A DNA stretch of 64,000 nt, taken from the NCBI GenBank assembly GCA_037145635.1, contig JBBCXB010000001.1, forward strand, positions 310,001 through 374,000. Direction: 5' to 3'. The stretch comes from JAATFS01 sp037145635 (GTDB taxonomy: Bacteria > Pseudomonadota > Gammaproteobacteria > Xanthomonadales > Xanthomonadaceae). The translations under genes and the position numbers were made by a program. The notes below the pieces were generated by a model. It saw only the letters and a list, made by a program, of their open reading frames with translations. It was not told where the DNA came from and searched no databases. Positions 39,290 through 48,951 of this stretch are shown here, piece after piece. Every line of letters starts with the position of its first letter. Within the stretch, counting starts at the first letter, position 1.

Positions 39290-39446
39290 GAATCGGGATT
39301 CGGGAGTCGGGATCGGGGAGTCGCAACAGCGGGTCCGCCTGCGCTGAGCTGATCGGGCTGTACGCGGCCGTCGCTAGCGGCAGCGAGGGAAATAACCCAT
39401 CCCCAACCCCCAATGCCCGATCCCGGCACCTCCTTGGAGGTGCCCG
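39290..39446. repeat. Degenerate GGGATTC-type repeats between ruvC and ruvA
   Basis: From about 39291 the sequence reads GAATCGGGATTCGGGAGTCG followed by GGATCGGGGAGTCG. These are imperfect copies of the GGGAATC heptamer. CCCGATCCCGG near 39418-39428 gives an inverted partner. The spacer has no gene, and the ruvA ribosome site (GGAGG, about 39435-39439) follows it. Confidence 0.5.
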
Positions 39447-40034
39447 ATGATCGGCCGCCTGCGCGGGCTGCTGGCGCACAAGCAGCCGCCGTGGCTGGTG
39501 ATCGATGTCGGCGGCGTCGGCTACGAGCTGGAGGCACCGATGAGCACCTTCTACGACCTGCCCGATGTCGGCCGCGAGGTGATCCTGTTCACCCACTACG
39601 CGCAGAAGGAGGACAGCGTGGCGCTGTACGGCTTCCTGCGCGAGGGCGAGCGGCGGCTGTTCCGCGACCTGCAGAAGGTCAGCGGCATCGGGGCCAAGAT
39701 CGCGCTGGCGGTGCTGTCCGGGGTCAGCGTCGACGACTTCGCGCGGCTGATCCAGACCGCCGACGTCACCGCGCTGACCCGGGTGCCAGGGATCGGCAAG
39801 AAGACCGCCGAGCGCATGGTGGTCGAGCTCAAGGACCGGGCCGCCGACATCGGCGGCGGTGGCGCCCCGATCACCGGGCAGCTGGGCAACGACCCGGTGT
39901 CCGAGGCCACGGTGGCCCTGCAGCAGCTGGGCTACAAGCCCGCCGAGGCCGCCAAGATGGCGCGCGACGCCGGCGCCGAGGGCGACGATGTCGCCACGGT
40001 CATCCGCAAGGCCCTCCAGGCGGCGCTGCGCTAA
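39447..40034 (+). CDS. ruvA: Holliday junction branch-migration protein RuvA
   Basis: A 195-aa tetrameric protein that binds Holliday junctions and recruits RuvB. Domain I begins MIGRLRGLLAHKQPPWLVID. The two helix-hairpin-helix motifs are KVSGIGAKIALAVLSGVSVD and RVPGIGKKTAERMVVELKDR. The C-terminal RuvB-binding domain (SEATVALQQLGYKPAEAAKM) follows an acidic/Gly linker. Length is normal. GGAGG lies about 8 bases before the ATG. Confidence 0.97.
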   Translation: MIGRLRGLLAHKQPPWLVIDVGGVGYELEAPMSTFYDLPDVGREVILFTHYAQKEDSVALYGFLREGERRLFRDLQKVSGIGAKIALAVLSGVSVDDFARLIQTADVTALTRVPGIGKKTAERMVVELKDRAADIGGGGAPITGQLGNDPVSEATVALQQLGYKPAEAAKMARDAGAEGDDVATVIRKALQAALR

Positions 40035-40085
40035 GCGCGGTCCTGCCTTCTCCTTCACGCCGTCCGGCGATACCCTCGGCTGCCC

Positions 40086-42005
40086 ATGTCCCATCCCACT
40101 CCCGCTTCACCCGGCACCGCCGGCACTTCCGGCCACGCGCCGGCCAAGGGCGGCTTCGCCCTGGTCCTGGGCGCGATCGGGGTCGTCTTCGGCGACATCG
40201 GCACCAGCCCGCTGTACACGCTCAAGGAGGCGTTCTCGCCGCACTACGGCCTGACCAGCGACCACGACACCGTGCTCGGCGTGCTGTCGCTGGCGTTCTG
40301 GGCGCTGATGATCACCGTCACCCTGAAGTACGTGACCATCATCATGCGCGCCGACAACGACGGCGAGGGCGGCATCATGGCGCTGATGGCGCTGGCCCAG
40401 CGCACCCTCAAGCGGGGCTCGCGCTCGGCCTACGTGGTCGGCATCCTGGGCATCTTCGGCGCCTCGCTGTTCTTCGGCGACGGCGTGATCACCCCGGCGA
40501 TCTCGGTGATGGGTGCCGTGGAGGGCCTGGAGATCGCCGCCCCCAGCCTGCACCCGTTCATCGTGCCGATCACCGTGGTCGTGCTGATGCTGGTGTTCAT
40601 GGCCCAGCGCTTCGGCACCGAGAAGGTCGGCAAGGTGTTCGGCCCGATCACCTCGCTGTGGTTCCTGTCGCTGGCGGCGATCGGCATCTGGAACATCGTC
40701 GATGCGCCGGAGGTGCTCAAGGCGTTCAACCCGTGGTGGGGCATGCGCTTCTTTATGGACCACGGCTGGCACGGGGTATTCATCCTCGGCGCGGTGGTGC
40801 TGGCGGTCACCGGCGGCGAGGCGCTGTACGCGGACATGGGCCACTTCGGCGCCCAGCCGATTCGCCATGCCTGGTACTTCTTCGTGTTGCCGTGCCTGCT
40901 GCTGAACTACCTGGGGCAGGGAGCACTGGTGCTCAACCACCCGGCGGCGCTGAAGAACCCGTTCTTCGAGGCGGTGCCGGGCTGGGCGCTGTACCCGATG
41001 ATCGTGCTGGCCACGCTGGCGGCGGTGATCGCCTCGCAGGCGGTCATCACCGGTGCCTACTCGGTGGCGCGCCAGGCCATGCAGCTGGGCTACATCCCGC
41101 GCATGTTGGTCAAGCACACCTCCAGCGACACCATCGGCCAGATCTACGTGCCGGGCATCAACTGGCTGCTGGCGGTCATGGTGATCGCGCTGGTGCTGAT
41201 CTTCCGCAGCTCCACCAACCTGGCGGTGGCCTACGGCATCTCGGTGTCGATGACGATGCTGATCGACACCCTGCTGCTGGCGCTGGTGGCGCGCGCGCTG
41301 TGGCCGCGCTGGCGGCGCTGGGTGCTGCCGCTGTGCGTGGTGTTCTTCGTGATCGAGCTGGCCTTCGTGGTCGCCAACGCCGCCAAGCTGCTGCAGGGCG
41401 CCTGGTTCCCGCTGGCACTGGGCCTGGTGGTGTTCACCCTGATGCGCACCTGGCGGCGCGGCCGCGAGCTGCTGCGCGAGGAGATCCGCAAGGACGGCAT
41501 CCGCATCGACAGCTTCCTGCCCGGGCTGATGCTCGCGCCGCCGGTGCGCGTCCCCGGCACCGCGGTGTTCCTGACCGCCGACGCCATGGTCGTGCCGCAC
41601 GCGCTGATGCACAACCTCAAGCACAACAAGGTGCTGCACGAGCGCAACGTGTTCCTGACCGTGGAGACCCTGCCGATTCCGTACGCGCCCAGCGACAAGC
41701 GCCTGAAGATCGAGTCGATCGGCGACGAGTTCTACCGCGTCTACATCCGCTTCGGCTTCATGGAGACCCCCGATGTGCCGCTGGCGCTGATGCGCTCCTG
41801 CGACAGCGGCGGCATCTACTTCGACCCCATGGACACCACCTTCTTCGCCAGCCGCGAGACCATCGTCGCCAGCGCTAATCGCGGCATGCCGATCTGGCGC
41901 GACAAGCTGTTCGCGGTGATGCACCGCAATGCCGCTCCGGCCACCGGCTTCTTCCGCATCCCGGGCAACCGGCTGGTGGAGCTGGGCGCGCAGGTGGAGA
42001 TCTGA
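40086..42005 (+). CDS. kup: KUP-family potassium uptake transporter
   Basis: A 639-aa inner-membrane K+/H+ symporter. The N-terminus carries GVVFGDIGTSPLYTLKEAFS, the KUP signature, followed by about twelve membrane helices (VGILGIFGASLFFGDGVITP, FGVSMTM-like ISVSMTMLIDTLLLALVARA) and a cytosolic C-terminal domain of about 180 aa. The gene sits between ruvA (51 bases upstream) and ruvB, an insertion compared with the adjacent ruvAB of E. coli. No sensor domain or partner gene is visible. Confidence 0.95.
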   Translation: MSHPTPASPGTAGTSGHAPAKGGFALVLGAIGVVFGDIGTSPLYTLKEAFSPHYGLTSDHDTVLGVLSLAFWALMITVTLKYVTIIMRADNDGEGGIMALMALAQRTLKRGSRSAYVVGILGIFGASLFFGDGVITPAISVMGAVEGLEIAAPSLHPFIVPITVVVLMLVFMAQRFGTEKVGKVFGPITSLWFLSLAAIGIWNIVDAPEVLKAFNPWWGMRFFMDHGWHGVFILGAVVLAVTGGEALYADMGHFGAQPIRHAWYFFVLPCLLLNYLGQGALVLNHPAALKNPFFEAVPGWALYPMIVLATLAAVIASQAVITGAYSVARQAMQLGYIPRMLVKHTSSDTIGQIYVPGINWLLAVMVIALVLIFRSSTNLAVAYGISVSMTMLIDTLLLALVARALWPRWRRWVLPLCVVFFVIELAFVVANAAKLLQGAWFPLALGLVVFTLMRTWRRGRELLREEIRKDGIRIDSFLPGLMLAPPVRVPGTAVFLTADAMVVPHALMHNLKHNKVLHERNVFLTVETLPIPYAPSDKRLKIESIGDEFYRVYIRFGFMETPDVPLALMRSCDSGGIYFDPMDTTFFASRETIVASANRGMPIWRDKLFAVMHRNAAPATGFFRIPGNRLVELGAQVEI

Positions 42006-42187
42006 GTGCAACCGCCGCTGCGCCTCGGCCGGGCGTGGGGACTCGGCGATGGGGAAGGGCGAGGGCAGGGGGCGGACGCCGCTTGAGGCGCGACGCCTTC
42101 GAAACCGGCACCGGCGACGCCGGTAACCGCTACTATGGTCGGCGCCTTTCCCATCCCCCCGTCCCGTCTACCCATTCCCTGCCCCAC

Positions 42188-43222
42188 ATGGATCGCATCA
42201 TCGCCAGCAGCGCCACCCGGGAAGACGAGGTCGTCGAGGCCAGCATCCGTCCCAAGCGGCTGGCCGACTATCTCGGGCAGCAGCCCGTGCGCGAGCAGCT
42301 GGGCATCTACATCGAGGCCGCCAAGGCCCGCGGCGAGGCCATGGACCATGTCCTGATCTTCGGGCCGCCGGGCTTGGGCAAGACCACCCTCAGCCATGTC
42401 ATCGCCAACGAACTCGGGGTCAGCCTGCGGGTGACCTCCGGGCCGGTGATCGAGAAGGCCGGGGACCTGGCCGCGCTGCTGACCAACCTGCAGCCGCACG
42501 ACGTGCTGTTCATCGACGAGATCCACCGCCTCTCGCCCGTGGTCGAGGAGGTGCTGTACCCGGCGATGGAGGACTTCCAGATCGACATCATGATCGGCGA
42601 GGGCCCGGCCGCGCGCTCGATCAAGATCGACCTGCCGCCGTTCACGCTGATCGGCGCCACCACCCGCGCCGGGCTGCTGACCGCGCCGCTGCGCGACCGC
42701 TTCGGCATCGTGCAGCGCCTGGAGTTCTACTCGGCGGCCGAGCTCACCCGCATCGTCAGCCGTTCGGCCGGGATCCTCGGCATCGACTGCAGCCTGGAGG
42801 GCGCGGCCGAGATCGCGCGCCGCGCCCGCGGCACCCCGCGCATCGCCAACCGTCTGCTGCGGCGGGTGCGCGACTACGCCCAGGTCAAGGCCGGCGGGCG
42901 CATCGACGTGGACGTCGCGCAGGCGGCCATGCAGATGCTCAAGGTCGACCCGGAGGGCTTCGACGAGCTGGACCGGCGCATGCTGCGCACCATCGTCGAT
43001 TTCTTCGACGGCGGCCCGGTCGGGGTGGAGTCGCTGGCGGCCTCGCTGTCGGAGGAACGCGGCACCCTCGAGGACGTCATCGAGCCCTACCTGATCCAGC
43101 AGGGCTTCCTGGTCCGGACCGCGCGCGGCCGCATGGCCACCCACAAGGCCTACCGCCACCTGGGCCTGAAGCCCAAGGCGCCGGCCCCGGACCTGTTCGC
43201 GGAGGACAGCGATGCCGGTTGA
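42188..43222 (+). CDS. ruvB: Holliday junction helicase RuvB
   Basis: A 344-aa AAA+ hexameric motor that drives branch migration with RuvA. It has the N-terminal SIRPKRLADYLGQQPVREQL, Walker A GPPGLGKTT, Walker B LFIDEIHRLS, the sensor/arginine-finger region LIGATTRAGLLTAPLRDRFG, and a C-terminal winged helix (YLIQQGFLVRTARGRMATHK). The start at 42188 gives MDRIIASS and full family length. Its 3' end overlaps ybgC by 11 bases, linking recombination and Tol-Pal genes in one transcript. Confidence 0.97.
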   Translation: MDRIIASSATREDEVVEASIRPKRLADYLGQQPVREQLGIYIEAAKARGEAMDHVLIFGPPGLGKTTLSHVIANELGVSLRVTSGPVIEKAGDLAALLTNLQPHDVLFIDEIHRLSPVVEEVLYPAMEDFQIDIMIGEGPAARSIKIDLPPFTLIGATTRAGLLTAPLRDRFGIVQRLEFYSAAELTRIVSRSAGILGIDCSLEGAAEIARRARGTPRIANRLLRRVRDYAQVKAGGRIDVDVAQAAMQMLKVDPEGFDELDRRMLRTIVDFFDGGPVGVESLAASLSEERGTLEDVIEPYLIQQGFLVRTARGRMATHKAYRHLGLKPKAPAPDLFAEDSDAG

Positions 43223-43643
43223 TTCCCGGTTCAGTTGGCCGACACGCATTTATTGGGAAGATACCGACGCCGGTGGCGTGGTCTACCACGCGCGCTACGT
43301 GGCCTTCATGGAACGCGCGCGCACCGAATGGATGCGCGCGCTTGGCTACGGGCAGGAACGGATGCGCCGCGAGCACGGGCTGGTGTTCGCGGTGCGCTCG
43401 ATGCAGCTGGACTTTCTCAAGCCCGCACGGCTGGACGACGCGCTCGACGTGTCGGCGGTGCTGGTGACCTGCAAGCGGGCGAGCCTGGTGTTCGCCCAGT
43501 CGGTGCGCCGCGACGACGCGCTGCTGCTGACCGCCCAGGTGCGGATCGCGGCGCTCGGGGCGGACGATTTCCGGCCGCGCGGCATGGACGATGCGCTGTA
43601 CGACGTGTTGAAGAGTTTCGAAACCACAGAAGCCGATTACTGA
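43212..43643 (+). CDS. ybgC: Tol-Pal associated acyl-CoA thioesterase YbgC
   Basis: A 143-aa hot-dog-fold thioesterase. The active-site segment IYWEDTDAGGVVYHARYVAF holds the catalytic Asp in the conserved DTDxxGVVYH motif, then MERARTEWMRALG. It is the usual first gene of tol-pal clusters and acts on acyl-CoA or acyl-ACP, linking lipid metabolism to envelope constriction. It overlaps ruvB by 11 bases and ends 11 bases before tolQ. Confidence 0.95.
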   Translation: MPVDSRFSWPTRIYWEDTDAGGVVYHARYVAFMERARTEWMRALGYGQERMRREHGLVFAVRSMQLDFLKPARLDDALDVSAVLVTCKRASLVFAQSVRRDDALLLTAQVRIAALGADDFRPRGMDDALYDVLKSFETTEADY

Positions 43644-43654
43644 GGAAACAACGG

Positions 43655-44434
43655 ATGTCGATCGCATTGCTCCTGGCCCTGCAGGACACGGTAGTGGAAG
43701 CGCTGCCGCAGGAAGTCACCAGCGCGGCCGCGCAGACGGCCAGCGTGGCCCACAGCGGCAGCATCAACTACCTGGAGCTGATCGTGCGCGCCAGCATCCC
43801 GGTCAAGCTGATCGTGCTGCTGCTGCTGCTGGGCTCGTTCATCAGCTGGGTGATCATCTTCCGCAAGGCGCGGGTGTTCAAGCAGGCCAACCGCGACGCG
43901 GACGAGTTCGAGAACCGGTTCTGGTCCGGCGCCGACCTAGGCAAGCTATACGCCTCGGCGACCGACCGCAACCGCGTGGTCGGCGGGCTGGAGGCGATCT
44001 TCGAGAGCGGCTTCCGCGAGTTCTCGCGCCTGCGCGACCGCCGCCGCCTGGATGCGCGGGTGCAGCTGGAAGGCGCCCAGCGCGCCATGCGCACCACCTA
44101 TGCGCGCGAGGTCGACCAGCTCGAGCGCAACCTGGAACTGCTCGCCAACATCGGCTCGACCGCGCCCTACGTGGGCCTGGTGGGTACCGTGTTCGGCATC
44201 ATGGTGACCATGCACGACATGATCAGCAGCGGCGAGCAGGCCGGCATCGCCTCGGTGGCGCCGGGCATCTCCGAGGCGCTGTTCGCCACCGCGATCGGCC
44301 TGTTCGTGGCGATTCCCGCGGTGTGGGCCTACAACCGCTTCACCACCCGCGTGGAGCGCCTGTCGGTGCGCTACGAGACCTTCGCCGACGAGTTCAGCTC
44401 GATCCTGCAGCGCCAGGCCGGCGGCGACGAGTAA
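43655..44434 (+). CDS. tolQ: TolQ, proton-channel subunit of the Tol-Pal system
   Basis: A 259-aa inner-membrane protein of the ExbB/MotA family. It has three membrane helices: one near residues 40-65 (SIPVKLIVLLLLLGSFISWV), and two after the cytosolic loop (ANIGSTAPYVGLVGTVFGIM and SEALFATAIGLFVAIPAVWA). With TolR it forms the proton-driven stator that energises TolA for outer-membrane constriction at division. ATG 43655 has GAGG about 10 bases before it. The extra N-terminal stretch (ALQDTVVEALPQEVTSAAAQ) is longer than in E. coli TolQ (230 aa). Confidence 0.96.
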   Translation: MSIALLLALQDTVVEALPQEVTSAAAQTASVAHSGSINYLELIVRASIPVKLIVLLLLLGSFISWVIIFRKARVFKQANRDADEFENRFWSGADLGKLYASATDRNRVVGGLEAIFESGFREFSRLRDRRRLDARVQLEGAQRAMRTTYAREVDQLERNLELLANIGSTAPYVGLVGTVFGIMVTMHDMISSGEQAGIASVAPGISEALFATAIGLFVAIPAVWAYNRFTTRVERLSVRYETFADEFSSILQRQAGGDE

Positions 44435-44509
44435 CCGCGCCATGCGTACGCGCGTCCGTCGCAATCGCCCGCACAGGCATGTGCGGAGACTCAACAGGGG
44501 CCTCCCGCG

Positions 44510-44936
<427 letters not shown>

Positions 44937-44947
<11 letters not shown>

Positions 44948-46001
44948 CACGCTTCCCGCTCCGCGCAACGGCGACGGCGACTGGGGCCGTCCGGTCGCGC
45001 TCGCCCTGGCGGTGCACGTCCTGGTGCTGCTGGTGTTCGCCGCGGCCTGGCTGTGGTCGCCGCAGCGCAACGTCGAACCCGCCGCCGGCGATCCGTCGAT
45101 GGAGGCCAGCCTCGACGTGTCCGCCTCCGACGCCCGCGCCGCGCGCCAGGCCCTGAAGCAGACCCCGGAGCCGGCCCCGCCGACCCCGGCGCCCGAGCCG
45201 CTGCCCGAGCCGGTGCCGGCGCCGCCGGTGCCCGAGGACACGGTGCCGCCGCCGCAGCCGGTGCCCGAGCCGCGCCCGCAGGATGCGCCCACGCCGCAGC
45301 AGGCGCAGGCCCAGGAACGCGTCGCGCAGCCGGACACGGTCGACCAGGAGCGGGTCAGCGCGCTGGCGATCTCCGAGGAAAAGGCCAAGAAGGAGCAGGA
45401 GGCCAAGCGCCGCCAGGAGCAGATCGACCTCACCGAGCGCAAGCGCCAGGAAGAGGCCGAACAGAAGTTGCGCCTGGCCAAGCAGCAGGAAGAGGCCGAC
45501 CAGAAGAAGAAGCTCGCCGAGCAGCAGGCCCAGGCCGCCCAGGCCGAGCGCGAGAAGAAGCTGGCCGACCTGCGCAAGCAGCGCGAGCAGGCCGAGAAGG
45601 ACGCCAAGCTGGCCGAGCAGAAGCTGCGCCAGCTGGCTGCGGCGCGTGCGCAGCAGGCTTCGTCCAGCGCGGTGTCCGCCAGCGCGCCGGCGACGGCGGG
45701 GCAGGGCGGCACCAACACCGACCTGTCCGCCAAGTACGCCGCGGCGATCCAGCAGGCGGTGCTGGCGCAGTGGGTCCGGCCGGACTCGGTGCCGCAGGGG
45801 CAGAAGTGCTCGATCAGCATCCGCCAGCTGCCGGGCGGCTCGGTGGTGGAGGCCAGCGTCTCGCCCAGCTGCCCGTTCGACGAGGCCGGTCGCCGCTCGA
45901 TCGAGGCGGCGGTGCTGCGCGCCCAGCCGCTGCCCTACCGCGGCTTCGAATCCGTGTTCCAGCGCAATCTGACCTTCAACTTCACCGCGCAGGACCGCTG
46001 A
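44937..46001 (+). CDS. tolA: TolA, periplasm-spanning Tol-Pal linker
   Basis: A 354-aa protein with one N-terminal membrane helix (VALALAVHVLVLLVFAAAWL, about residues 20-40), a Pro/Glu-rich segment (about 65-130), then a long charged coiled coil rich in Ala, Lys, Gln and Glu (about 140-240). A C-terminal domain (YAAAIQQAVLAQWVRPDSVP, CSISIRQLPGGSVVEASVSP with two Cys) binds Pal/TolB partners. The coiled coil reaches across the periplasm. This layout is standard for TolA. It starts inside tolR, so the two are coupled. Confidence 0.95.
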
Positions 46002-46077
46002 GACCGCGTCTGCCGGTCGGGCCGCCCGGCCCGCGGCGGCCGTCCGGCGGGCCTGTGCGGGCCCCAGGCCGCCGCCG

Positions 46078-46103
46078 GCGGCCGGAGCCGGCCGCGGCTT
46101 TCA
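46078..46103 (+). terminator. GC-rich hairpin after tolA, possible weak terminator
   Basis: GCGGCCGG (46078-46085) and CCGGCCGC (46088-46095) form a perfect inverted repeat, followed by GGCTTTC. The stem is strong but the T-tract is only three bases. It lies between tolA and a candidate tolB promoter, so it may separate two transcripts or damp read-through. Confidence 0.3.
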
Positions 46104-46121
46104 CGCCATCTTTGTTCACGA

Positions 46122-46151
46122 TTGCGAAAATGTTCATTCGGCACTTGTTAT
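46122..46151 (+). promoter_or_regulatory. Candidate promoter for tolB
   Basis: TTGCGA (46122-46127), an 18-base spacer and TGTTAT (46146-46151) lie in an AT-rich patch 39 bases before the tolB ATG. In E. coli the tol-pal genes form two transcripts with a start before tolB, so a promoter here is plausible. Hexamers are imperfect. Confidence 0.35.
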
Positions 46152-46189
46152 CCCTTGCACACTTTCCTGTCCGACCCACCGAGCGACCC

Positions 46190-47509
46190 ATGAAGAAACT
46201 GCCGCGCTGGTTAGCCGTTATGACCGCCTTGTTGCTGCCGCTGTCCGCGATGGCCCAGCAACAAGGGTTGACCATCGACATCGTGGGAGGCAGCGCCTCG
46301 GCCACCCCGGTCACCGTCGTCCCGATGCCGTACCAGGGCTCGGGCACCGCGCCGCAGACCGACGTCTCGGCGGTGGTCGGCGCCGACCTGGACCGTTCCG
46401 GCCAGTTCCGCACGCTGCCGGCGGCCCAGATCACCGAGCGGCCGACCCGCGGCAGCGAGGTGCAGTTCCCGACCTGGCGCGCGCTCAAGCAGGACTACCT
46501 GGTGGTCGGCCGCGTGATGGACGCCGGCGACGGCGCCTACCGGGTCGAGTACGAGCTGTTCGACGTGGCCAAGGGCGAGCGGCTGTTGGGCCTGGCGATG
46601 ACCGCCCGCGCCAACGCCATGCGCGACGTGGCCCACCAGATGGCCGACGCCGTGTACGAGAAGATCACCGGCGTGCGCGGCGCGTTCTGGACCCGCATCG
46701 CCTACGTCACCGCCAGCGGCAAGGGCGGGGCGATGCGCTACGCGCTGATGGTCGCCGACTCCGATGGCTACAACCCGCAGACCATCGTGCGTTCGGCCGA
46801 GCCGCTGCTGTCGCCCAACTGGAGCCCGGACGGCCGCAAGCTGGCCTACGTGAGCTTCGAGCGCGGCAACTCCTCGATCTACCTGCAGGACATCGCCACC
46901 GGCGCGCGCGAACTGGTCTCCAGCTTCCGCGGCATCAACGGCGCCCCGTCGTTCTCGCCGGATGGCCGCCGCCTGGCGCTGGCGCTGTCGCGCAGCGGCA
47001 ATCCCGAGATCTACGTGATGGACCTGGGCAGCAAGCAGCTGACCCAGCTGACCAACCACTTCGGCATCGACACCGAGCCGACCTGGGCGCCGGACGGCGG
47101 CAGCATCTACTTCACCTCCGACCGCGGCGGCCGCCCGCAGATCTACCAGGTCTCGGCCAGCGGCGGCAGCGCCAACCGGGTGACCTTCCAGGGCAACTAC
47201 AACGCTACCGCCAGCGTCTCGTTCGACGGCAAGAAGATCGCCGTGGCGCAGGGCAGCGGCAATACCTACAAGATCGCCATGATGGACCGCAGCCTGGGTT
47301 CGCCCAGCTGGAGCACGCTGTCGCCGGGCTCGCTGGACGAGTCGCCAAGCTTCGCGCCCAACGCCAGCATGGTCCTCTACGCCGCCCGTGAGGGCGGGCG
47401 CGGAGTCCTCTACGCCGTCTCCGCCGATGCCCGCGTACGCCAGCGTCTGGTCCTGGCCGACGGAGATGTGAGGGAACCCGCCTGGGGGCCTTACCGAACC
47501 GCGCATTAA
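46190..47509 (+). CDS. tolB: TolB, periplasmic Tol-Pal beta-propeller
   Basis: A 439-aa periplasmic protein. The signal peptide MKKLPRWLAVMTALLLPLSA is cleaved near AMA-QQ. The N-terminal domain (LTIDIVGGSASATPVTVVPM) interacts with TolA. The C-terminal six-bladed propeller has repeated SPDG-type blades (LSPNWSPDGRKLAYVSFERG, PSFSPDGRRLALALSRSGNP, EPTWAPDGGSIYFTSDRGGR) and binds Pal. ATG 46190 gives the standard signal peptide; an in-frame ATG at 46131 would add 19 residues. Confidence 0.96.
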   Translation: MKKLPRWLAVMTALLLPLSAMAQQQGLTIDIVGGSASATPVTVVPMPYQGSGTAPQTDVSAVVGADLDRSGQFRTLPAAQITERPTRGSEVQFPTWRALKQDYLVVGRVMDAGDGAYRVEYELFDVAKGERLLGLAMTARANAMRDVAHQMADAVYEKITGVRGAFWTRIAYVTASGKGGAMRYALMVADSDGYNPQTIVRSAEPLLSPNWSPDGRKLAYVSFERGNSSIYLQDIATGARELVSSFRGINGAPSFSPDGRRLALALSRSGNPEIYVMDLGSKQLTQLTNHFGIDTEPTWAPDGGSIYFTSDRGGRPQIYQVSASGGSANRVTFQGNYNATASVSFDGKKIAVAQGSGNTYKIAMMDRSLGSPSWSTLSPGSLDESPSFAPNASMVLYAAREGGRGVLYAVSADARVRQRLVLADGDVREPAWGPYRTAH

Positions 47510-47570
47510 TGTTAATATTTCGCTGCGTTAAACCACTCATCGGCTTTAGGAGCCACCACTAGGTATCGCC

Positions 47571-48089
47571 ATGAACAAGTCCACCCGCGTCTTGCTTGTT
47601 TCCCTGCTGTCCGTTGCTGTGCTGGCCGGTTGTTCCAAGAAGGTGAAGGAAACGCCGCCGCCGGCGTCGACCGACACCTCCGGCTCCACTGCCCCGACGG
47701 GTCCCTCCACCTCCGGCCTGTACGGTCCGGGCGACCTCGACACCGACGCCTGCCTGCGTCAGCGCGTGGTCTACTTCGACCTGGATCAGGACTCCCTGAA
47801 GCCGGAGTTCCAGGCCATCATGGCGTGCCACGCCAAGTACCTGCGTGACCGTCCGTCCTCGCGCATCACCCTGCAGGGCAATGCCGACGAGCGCGGTTCG
47901 CGCGAGTACAACATGGGTCTGGGCGAGCGTCGCGGCAACGCGGTGTCGTCCTCGCTGCAGGCGGCCGGTGGTTCGGCCAGCCAGCTGACCGTGGTCAGCT
48001 ACGGCGAAGAGCGTCCGGTCTGCACCGAGTCCGGCGAGAGCTGCTGGTCGCAGAACCGCCGCGTCGAGATCGTGTACACGGCTCAGTAA
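47571..48089 (+). CDS. pal: Pal, peptidoglycan-associated lipoprotein
   Basis: A 172-aa outer-membrane lipoprotein. The lipobox is VAVLAGCSKK, with Cys22 as the acylated residue. A Thr/Ser/Pro-rich tether follows, then an OmpA-like peptidoglycan-binding domain (RVVYFDLDQDSLKPEF, LQGNADERGSREYNMGLGER, RRVEIVYTAQ). It anchors the outer membrane to the cell wall and is pulled by TolA. The spacer before it (47510-47570) is AT-rich (TTAATGTTAATATTTC) and may carry its own promoter. Confidence 0.97.
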   Translation: MNKSTRVLLVSLLSVAVLAGCSKKVKETPPPASTDTSGSTAPTGPSTSGLYGPGDLDTDACLRQRVVYFDLDQDSLKPEFQAIMACHAKYLRDRPSSRITLQGNADERGSREYNMGLGERRGNAVSSSLQAAGGSASQLTVVSYGEERPVCTESGESCWSQNRRVEIVYTAQ

Positions 48090-48092
48090 TAG

Positions 48093-48908
48093 ATGCGTAT
48101 CGGTGTCCTTACATCGATGATCGTCGCGGCGACCCTTGCGGTCGCCGCGCCGGCTCACGCGCAGCGGCAGAGCCTTGCCGATCGCGTGGCCGTGCTCGAA
48201 CAGCAGGCCTCCAATACCCAGGCCAACAATGATCTGCTGAACCAGCTCGGCGCCCTGCGCTCGCAGATGCAGCAGATGCAGAGCACGATCGAGCAGCTCC
48301 AGCACGACAACGAGCAGCTCAAGCAGCAAGGCAAGGACCAGTACCTGGATCTGGACGGACGCCTGAACCGGCTGGAAGGTGGCGCGACGCCGCCGCTCCC
48401 CGCCGCCAATGGCGCTGCGCCCGCTCCGGCACCGGCACCGGCCAAACCCGCCACGGCGGCCACTTCCGAGCGGCCGCCTTCCGTGCACGGCGATGCCGGC
48501 ACCCTGTCGGCCGGCGGCGACGAGCGCACGGCCTACAATGTGGCCTTCGAGGCCCTGAAGAACGGCAAGTACGACGACTCCGCGCAGCTCTTCCTGAGCT
48601 TCCTGGAGCTGTACCCCAATGGCGTCTATACCCCGAACGCGCTGTACTGGCTGGGTGAGAGCTATTACGCCACCCGCAATTTCCCGCTCGCCGAGGCGCA
48701 GTTCCGCGACCTCGTGGGCCGCTATCCCACCCACGACAAGGCCTCCGGCGGACTGCTGAAGCTGGGTCTGGCGCAGTACGGGGAGGGCAAGTCGGGCGAA
48801 GCCCAGCAGACCCTGCAGCAGGTGATCTCGCAGTACCCGGGCTCCGATGCCGCACGCGTGGCCCAGGATCGCCTGCAATCCATCAAGCTCGGCCAGCAGC
48901 TGCGCTGA
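48093..48908 (+). CDS. cpoB: CpoB/YbgF, Tol-Pal coordinator with TPR repeats
   Basis: A 271-aa periplasmic protein starting 3 bases after the pal stop. A signal peptide (MRIGVLTSMIVAATLAVAAP, cleavage near AHA-QR) is followed by a trimerising coiled coil (residues about 25-90, Gln-rich: NQLGALRSQMQQMQSTIEQL), a Pro/Ala linker and C-terminal TPR units (ALKNGKYDDSAQLFLSFLEL, ALYWLGESYYATRNFPLAEA). CpoB adjusts TolA and PBP1B activity so that wall synthesis and outer-membrane constriction stay in step. Confidence 0.95.
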   Translation: MRIGVLTSMIVAATLAVAAPAHAQRQSLADRVAVLEQQASNTQANNDLLNQLGALRSQMQQMQSTIEQLQHDNEQLKQQGKDQYLDLDGRLNRLEGGATPPLPAANGAAPAPAPAPAKPATAATSERPPSVHGDAGTLSAGGDERTAYNVAFEALKNGKYDDSAQLFLSFLELYPNGVYTPNALYWLGESYYATRNFPLAEAQFRDLVGRYPTHDKASGGLLKLGLAQYGEGKSGEAQQTLQQVISQYPGSDAARVAQDRLQSIKLGQQLR

Positions 48909-48951
48909 GCCTGGAGCCTTCCGTCCGCACGCGCGGGCGCATACTTTCCCG

